In this document: positions 5,115 to 7,779 of the stretch, piece by piece
Numbering within the stretch: position 1 is the first letter of the stretch
Layout: each line of letters begins with the position of its first letter
Assembly: GCA_902826155.1 (NCBI GenBank)
Contig: CADEDU010000156.1
Location: 1-7,779, forward strand
Origin: an uncultured beta proteobacterium
GTDB lineage: Bacteria; Pseudomonadota; Gammaproteobacteria; Burkholderiales; SG8-39
Length of the DNA stretch: 7,779 bases
Reading direction: 5' to 3'
Position numbers and translations under genes: made by a program
Notes under the pieces: generated by a model
Seen by the model: only the letters and a program-made list of their open reading frames with translations
The model's database searches: none
Told to the model about the DNA's origin: nothing

Positions 5115-6654
5115 AGACGGTCAGCGACTTGATCGCTGCCAGGCACAGTTCCATCAACCCCTGCGGCATGATGCCCAAGAGCAGCACCGCGAGTGCGTTG
5201 GCGCTCAGCAGCAGGCGCAGATCGAACGCCGGCCGAATCGCGACGTGCTCGTCGGGCTCGTCGAAGTACATCAGCTTCACCACGCGCAGGTAGTAGAACG
5301 CGCCGATCAACGAGAACATGACCGCGAGCACCGCCAGCCAGATGTAGCCCGCCTGCACCGTCGCCTGCAATACGGCCAGCTTGGCGTAGAAGCCGACCGT
5401 GGGTGGAATGCCCGCCAGCGAGAACATGAAGATCAGCATGACGAACGCGAACCACGGATTGCGCTGGTTCAGGCCCTTGAAGTCACTCAGGTTCTCCGCC
5501 TCGAATCCGGCCCGCGACATGAGCAGCGTCATGCCCAGTGCGCCCAGGCTCATGATCACGTAAGTGACCACATAGAACATCGACGCGCTATAGGCATCGA
5601 TCAGCGAAGACAGATTCGTCTCGACGAGCTTGTCGTAGGCCTCGAGCGACGAGAGGTTCGCGGGAATATCGGTGGTGCCCGGCACGATGCCCGAGAGCAG
5701 GCCGAGCGCCAGAAAGCCCATGTGCGAGATCGTCGAGTACGCCAGCATGCGCTTGTAGTTGGTCTGCGCGATCGCCGCGAGGTTGCCGATGATGAGCGAC
5801 AACACCGCGAGCATGATCAGCATCTGCTGCCAGTGCACCGCCAGCGGCAGCAGTCCGTTCACCAGCAACCGGATTGCCATGGCGAACGCAGCGATCTTGG
5901 GCGCGGTGCCGATCAGCAGCGTCATCGCGTTCGGTGCGCCGTGGTAAACGTCGGGCACCCACATGTGGAACGGCACCACGCCGATCTTGAACGCGAGGCC
6001 CGCCACCAGGAACACCAGACCGAACACCAGCACGGTGCGATCGCCACCGCCGTTGGCGATGACCTCCGACACCATCCGGATCTCCAGGGTGCCGGTTGCA
6101 CCGTAGAGCATCGACATGCCGTAGAGCAGCAGGCCGGACGCGAGCGCACCGAGCACGAAGTACTTCATCGCCGCCTCGGTCGAGGTGGCCGAATCGCGAT
6201 TGAGCGCGACCAGTGCGTACAGGCACAGCGACAGCAGCTCCAGCCCCAGGTACAGGGTGAGGAAGTGATTCGCGGAGATCATCACCATCATGCCCAGCAG
6301 CGCGAACAGCGTGAGCACGAAGAACTCGCCGCTGAACATGCCGCGCGCGGCAAGATAGTTGCGCGAGTAGACGAAGCAGGTCGCCACCGCGATGTAAGTG
6401 AACAGCTTCAGCACCACCGCCATCCGGTCGGCCACGAACATCTGGCTGAACGAGTACGCCGCCTCCTGATCGTGCGCATTGAAGGTGGCGACAGTGAGCA
6501 GCGCGCACACCAGCACGGTGAGCTGCGACAGCGCGTAGGTGATCCAGCGGTTCTGGTCGTTCAGGAACAGATCGACCAGCAGGATGATCGACGCGGCCGT
6601 GAGCAGGAAGATCTCCGGATACGCGATCACGAAATTGGGGGTCGTGAAGTTCAT
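5113..6654 (-). CDS. nuoN: NADH-quinone oxidoreductase subunit N
   Basis: NuoN is one of three antiporter-like membrane subunits that couple electron transfer in complex I to proton pumping. The 513-residue product is almost entirely hydrophobic, with about 14 membrane helices. The key charged residues are present: Glu139 in GLELLSL, Lys164 in AAMKYFVLG, Lys223 in [12 protein letters not shown] and Lys254 in APKIAAF, matching E. coli Glu133, Lys158, Lys217 and Lys247 at a nearly constant offset. Lys425 in GFYAKL probably matches E. coli Lys395, at a larger offset. The difference comes from about 25-30 extra residues near 322-355, containing an internal repeat (NLSSL at 333 and 347). The C-terminal [17 protein letters not shown] (451-467) is a family signature. 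The start is ATG 6654, 13 bases after the nuoM stop, with a weak purine signal (CGGACC). The typical N-terminus [18 protein letters not shown] supports it. Confidence 0.97.
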   Translation of the reverse strand: MNFTTPNFVIAYPEIFLLTAASIILLVDLFLNDQNRWITYALSQLTVLVCALLTVATFNAHDQEAAYSFSQMFVADRMAVVLKLFTYIAVATCFVYSRNYLAARGMFSGEFFVLTLFALLGMMVMISANHFLTLYLGLELLSLCLYALVALNRDSATSTEAAMKYFVLGALASGLLLYGMSMLYGATGTLEIRMVSEVIANGGGDRTVLVFGLVFLVAGLAFKIGVVPFHMWVPDVYHGAPNAMTLLIGTAPKIAAFAMAIRLLVNGLLPLAVHWQQMLIMLAVLSLIIGNLAAIAQTNYKRMLAYSTISHMGFLALGLLSGIVPGTTDIPANLSSLEAYDKLVETNLSSLIDAYSASMFYVVTYVIMSLGALGMTLLMSRAGFEAENLSDFKGLNQRNPWFAFVMLIFMFSLAGIPPTVGFYAKLAVLQATVQAGYIWLAVLAVMFSLIGAFYYLRVVKLMYFDEPDEHVAIRPAFDLRLLLSANALAVLLLGIMPQGLMELCLAAIKSLTV

Positions 6655-6667
6655 CGCGCTGGTCCGA

Positions 6668-7779
6668 TCAGAATTTGGTCTGCGCCACGTGCCGCAGCAA
6701 CTCGGCCACCGAGGTGTGCATGACGTCGGTGATCACCGCCGGATGAATGCCCACCCACAGCACCGTGATGGCGAGCAACGCCAGCACCACGAATTCGCGC
6801 GCGTTGATGTCGGTGAGCGAGGCCACGTGCGGATTGGCAATGTCGCCGAAGATCACCCGCTTGACCATCCACAGCGTGTAGGCCGCGCCGAAGATCAGCG
6901 TGGTGGCGGCTAGTGCGCCGATCCAGAAATTGAACTGCACCGCGCCGAGGATGACCATGAACTCGCCGACGAATCCGCTGGTGGCCGGCAGCCCGCAGTT
7001 GGCCATGGCGAACAGCATCATGAACGCGGCGAACTTGGGCATGGTATTGACCACGCCGCCGTAGTCGCCGATCTGGCGGCTGTGCATGCGGTCGTACATG
7101 ACCCCCACGCACAGGAACATCGCCGCCGAGACGAAGCCGTGCGAGATCATCTGCACCAGCGCACCTTCAATGCCCGCGGCGTTGAAGATGAAGAAGCCGA
7201 GCGTCACGAAGCCCATGTGCGAGATCGACGAATACGCGATCAGCTTTTTCATGTCCTTCTGCACCAGCGCCACCAAGCCGATGTACACGATCGCGATCAG
7301 CGACAGCACGATCATGAGCGTGCCGGGAAACGCCTTGCTCGCATCGGGCAGGATCGGCAGCGAGAACCGGATGAAACCGTACGCGCCCAGCTTCAGCATG
7401 ATCGCGGCCAGCACCGCAGAGCCGCCGGTGGGCGCTTCGACGTGCGCGTCGGGCAACCAGGTATGCACCGGCCACATCGGCACCTTCACCGAGAACGCCG
7501 CGAAGAACGCGAAGAACAGCCAGATCTGCGCGCTCAGCGGCAACGGCAGCGTGTGGAAATCGAGGATCGAGAAGCTGCCGCCCGCCGCGTTGTAGAGGTA
7601 CAGCAACGCGACCAGGAAAAGCAGCGAGCCGAGCAGCGTGTAGAGGAAGAACTTGAACGCCGCATAGACGCGATTGCCGCCACCCCAGATGCCGATCACC
7701 AGGTACATCGGGATGAGCGTGGCTTCGAAGAAGACGTAGAACAGCGCTGCATCGAGCGCACTGAACACGCCGTTCATGA
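6668..7779 (-). CDS. nuoM: NADH-quinone oxidoreductase subunit M, N-terminus cut by window edge
   Basis: NuoM is the second antiporter-like proton-translocating subunit of the membrane arm of complex I. The visible part runs 369 residues from the Met at 7777, which is internal; the family is about 490-510 residues, so roughly 120-130 N-terminal residues lie beyond 7779. Counting from that Met, Glu18 in [11 protein letters not shown] matches E. coli Glu144; Lys98 in [16 protein letters not shown] and Lys129 in IMLKLGAYG match Lys234 and Lys265, keeping the same 31-residue spacing. His187 in SSISHMGF and Glu272 in GFVGEFM match further conserved channel positions. All the charged residues needed for proton transfer that can be checked are therefore present. 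The protein ends HVAQTKF, with a TGA stop 13 bases before nuoN, consistent with one nuo operon. Nothing odd is seen. Confidence 0.97.
   Translation of the reverse strand, partial: MNGVFSALDAALFYVFFEATLIPMYLVIGIWGGGNRVYAAFKFFLYTLLGSLLFLVALLYLYNAAGGSFSILDFHTLPLPLSAQIWLFFAFFAAFSVKVPMWPVHTWLPDAHVEAPTGGSAVLAAIMLKLGAYGFIRFSLPILPDASKAFPGTLMIVLSLIAIVYIGLVALVQKDMKKLIAYSSISHMGFVTLGFFIFNAAGIEGALVQMISHGFVSAAMFLCVGVMYDRMHSRQIGDYGGVVNTMPKFAAFMMLFAMANCGLPATSGFVGEFMVILGAVQFNFWIGALAATTLIFGAAYTLWMVKRVIFGDIANPHVASLTDINAREFVVLALLAITVLWVGIHPAVITDVMHTSVAELLRHVAQTKF

Noticed and set aside
4942..6723. A 593-codon open frame on the plus strand antisense to nuoN and DUF2818
   Set aside because: It is rich in His, Arg, Gln and Glu with no domain, as expected for the mirror frame of a GC-rich membrane-protein gene. 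The minus strand carries NuoN with all its functional residues.

Overview
The window is a high-GC bacterial segment, most likely from a betaproteobacterium of the Burkholderiales type. That assignment rests on gene order: the end of the complex I (nuo) operon, nuoM then nuoN, is followed by a small DUF2818-type membrane protein and a NUDIX hydrolase. This is recalled as a common arrangement in that group; no database search was run. Every gene supported here lies on the minus strand, so transcription runs from high to low coordinates. Both ends cut a gene: nuoM lacks its N-terminus at 7779 and an amidase lacks its C-terminus at position 1.

Region 1 (7779 down to 4168) is the housekeeping part. 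NuoM and NuoN are the antiporter-like, proton-pumping membrane subunits of NADH:quinone oxidoreductase, separated by 13 bases. A 58-base gap with a small GC hairpin leads to the DUF2818 protein. Its stop codon overlaps the first ATG of an ADP-ribose-pyrophosphatase-like NUDIX gene, although the Shine-Dalgarno spacing favours the NUDIX gene's second ATG.

Region 2 (4167 down to 4018) is a 150-base intergenic break with GC-rich inverted repeats and a possible extended -10 promoter. It probably separates the nuo transcript from the genes beyond it.

Region 3 (4017 down to 1) looks like an accessory metabolic cluster. In order it holds a thiamine-diphosphate (ThDP)-dependent enzyme with a benzoylformate-decarboxylase-like N-terminal motif, a zinc-independent quinone oxidoreductase/MDR protein, a 73-residue protein resembling the AtzG/GatC (DUF4089-type) small partner subunits, and an amidase-signature hydrolase with an intact Ser-cisSer-Lys triad. 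The layout suggests a heteromeric amidase working beside a ThDP-dependent carbon-carbon lyase or decarboxylase, possibly in breakdown of an amide or 2-oxo acid. The substrate cannot be read from the sequence.

The unusual features are repeats and small structural oddities rather than a new defence or mobile system. They are: a 17-bp tandem repeat spanning the stop codon of the ThDP enzyme; a 9-bp in-frame repeat encoding an Asp/Ser-rich tail on the AtzG-like protein; an in-frame TGA just upstream of the amidase start; and an internal 14-residue repeat inside what looks like a loop insertion in NuoN. No RNA genes, CRISPR arrays, insertion sequences or phage genes were seen.
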